DNA of 64,000 nucleotides from UBA970 sp049419605 (GTDB lineage: Bacteria; Bacillota_I; Bacilli_A; RFN20; CAG-826), in the NCBI GenBank assembly GCA_049419605.1, contig JBMSKF010000005.1, positions 1 to 64,000 of the forward strand. Reading direction: 5' to 3'. Under the pieces are notes generated by a model. It saw only the letters and a program-made list of their open reading frames with translations. It was not told the origin of the DNA and searched no databases. Each line of letters starts with the position of its first letter. Position 1 is the stretch's first letter. Below, one piece after another: positions 63,591 through 64,000 of this stretch. The position numbers and the translations under genes were made by a program.

Positions 63591-64000
63591 ATGGGACGAG
63601 CATATCAAGTTAGAGCATCATCAATGGCGGCAACGGCTGCAAAACGTTCCGCATTATTTATGCGTGCTTCTAAAGAAATTTATATGGCCGCTAAATCAGG
63701 TACTCCAGATCCCGATAGTAATTTAGCTTTAAGAGCAGCAGTCGATAAATACCGAGCCTTGAATGTAACCCGTGAAGTCATCGAACGTGCGATTAAAAAA
63801 GCTGCAGGTGGAGAAGTCGAAGCTTATAACGCTGGACGTTATGAGGCCTTCGGTCCAGGTGGCTGTCTCATTATCGTCGATACCTTAACGGATAACACCA
63901 ATCGTGCCATTTCTGAAGTCCGATCGGCCATCACCAAGCGTAATGGCAAAATGGGATCAGTATTATTTAACTTTACAGAATATGGTCAACTTGTCTTCAC
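63591..64000 (+). CDS. yebC: YebC/PmpR-family protein, 3' end cut by window edge
   Basis: About 136 codons are visible of an expected 240. MGRAYQVRASSMAATAAKRS with KEIYMAAKSGTPDPDSNLALR places it in the YeeN/YebC2 branch, whose N-terminus differs from E. coli YebC (MAGHSKW). Members were described as transcription regulators and more recently as translation factors acting at stalled ribosomes. AAGGGAG precedes the start. The gene continues past base 64000. Confidence 0.9.
   Translation, partial: MGRAYQVRASSMAATAAKRSALFMRASKEIYMAAKSGTPDPDSNLALRAAVDKYRALNVTREVIERAIKKAAGGEVEAYNAGRYEAFGPGGCLIIVDTLTDNTNRAISEVRSAITKRNGKMGSVLFNFTEYGQLVF

Noticed and set aside
1..64000. UGA-as-tryptophan code of mycoplasmas
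   Set aside because: Many genes end at TGA with ATGA overlaps and Trp is encoded by TGG in conserved positions, so the standard code applies.
1..64000. CRISPR arrays, transposases, phage genes or integration sites
   Set aside because: No direct-repeat arrays, transposase or integrase motifs were seen on either strand.

Overview
The window reads as a chromosome segment of a low-GC Gram-positive relative, most likely a wall-less or wall-reduced lineage near Acholeplasmatales/Izemoplasmatales. This is inferred from AT-rich coding sequence, many lipoproteins with Ser/Thr-rich linkers after the lipid-modified Cys, small tightly packed genes and Firmicutes-type ECF, SmpB, folate and riboflavin genes. 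TGA is used as stop and TGG for Trp, so the standard bacterial code applies. I see no phage, insertion sequence, CRISPR array or other mobile DNA, and no gene-free stretch over 300 bases.

The dominant feature is a 14-gene, about 22.6-kb same-strand locus (1507-24125) that looks like a complete laminarin/beta-1,3(1,6)-glucan utilisation system. It encodes a GH94/GH161-like phosphorylase, a surface lipoprotein with four carbohydrate-binding-like modules and no catalytic domain, a solute-binding lipoprotein, and a 1008-residue membrane-anchored solute-binding fusion. Two complete ABC permease pairs follow, with two unusual accessory membrane proteins between them (NHL propeller-TPR-Yip1, and DUF5696). 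A secreted GH16, a cytoplasmic GH16, a cytoplasmic GH30 and a LacI regulator complete it. An 18-bp LacI-type dyad sits on the -35 of the promoter, a hairpin lies in the leader, and a very stable hairpin separates the binding-protein genes. No ABC ATPase is encoded here. The logic I infer is: cut outside, bind at the surface, import large oligomers through an enlarged transporter, then debranch and phosphorolyse inside.

24118-38505 is mostly housekeeping and transport: MFS/GPH carriers, a zinc-PLC-like protein, tandem YczE-like proteins, a beta-propeller membrane protein, PfkB kinase, alanine dehydrogenase, an FMN-riboswitch-controlled ribD-ribE-ribB-ribH operon (RibD without reductase domain, no ribA), AIM24 and glyA. 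38509-43595 holds a CapD-type dehydratase and the CapE/CapF/CapG trio for UDP-L-FucNAc, without glycosyltransferases. 43661-46109 is copA-copZ behind a CsoR-like operator.

46125-53487 carries an aminotransferase, smpB, folC, a folate-type ECF S component, a 28-codon membrane ORF, a GH13 enzyme, an ATP-grasp protein and galE. 53574-58654 has an Ig-like/VanZ protein and an alpha-glucan pair (pullulanase lipoprotein and a secreted protein behind a cre box). The end is a dCMP deaminase, the ecfA1-ecfA2-ecfT module, truA, a PHP phosphatase and the start of a YebC-family gene. The left edge cuts a gcvT gene.

A recurring pattern is a near-consensus -10 box ending exactly six bases before a start codon with no Shine-Dalgarno (694, 24693, 37288, 52471, 53574), which points to frequent leaderless mRNAs.
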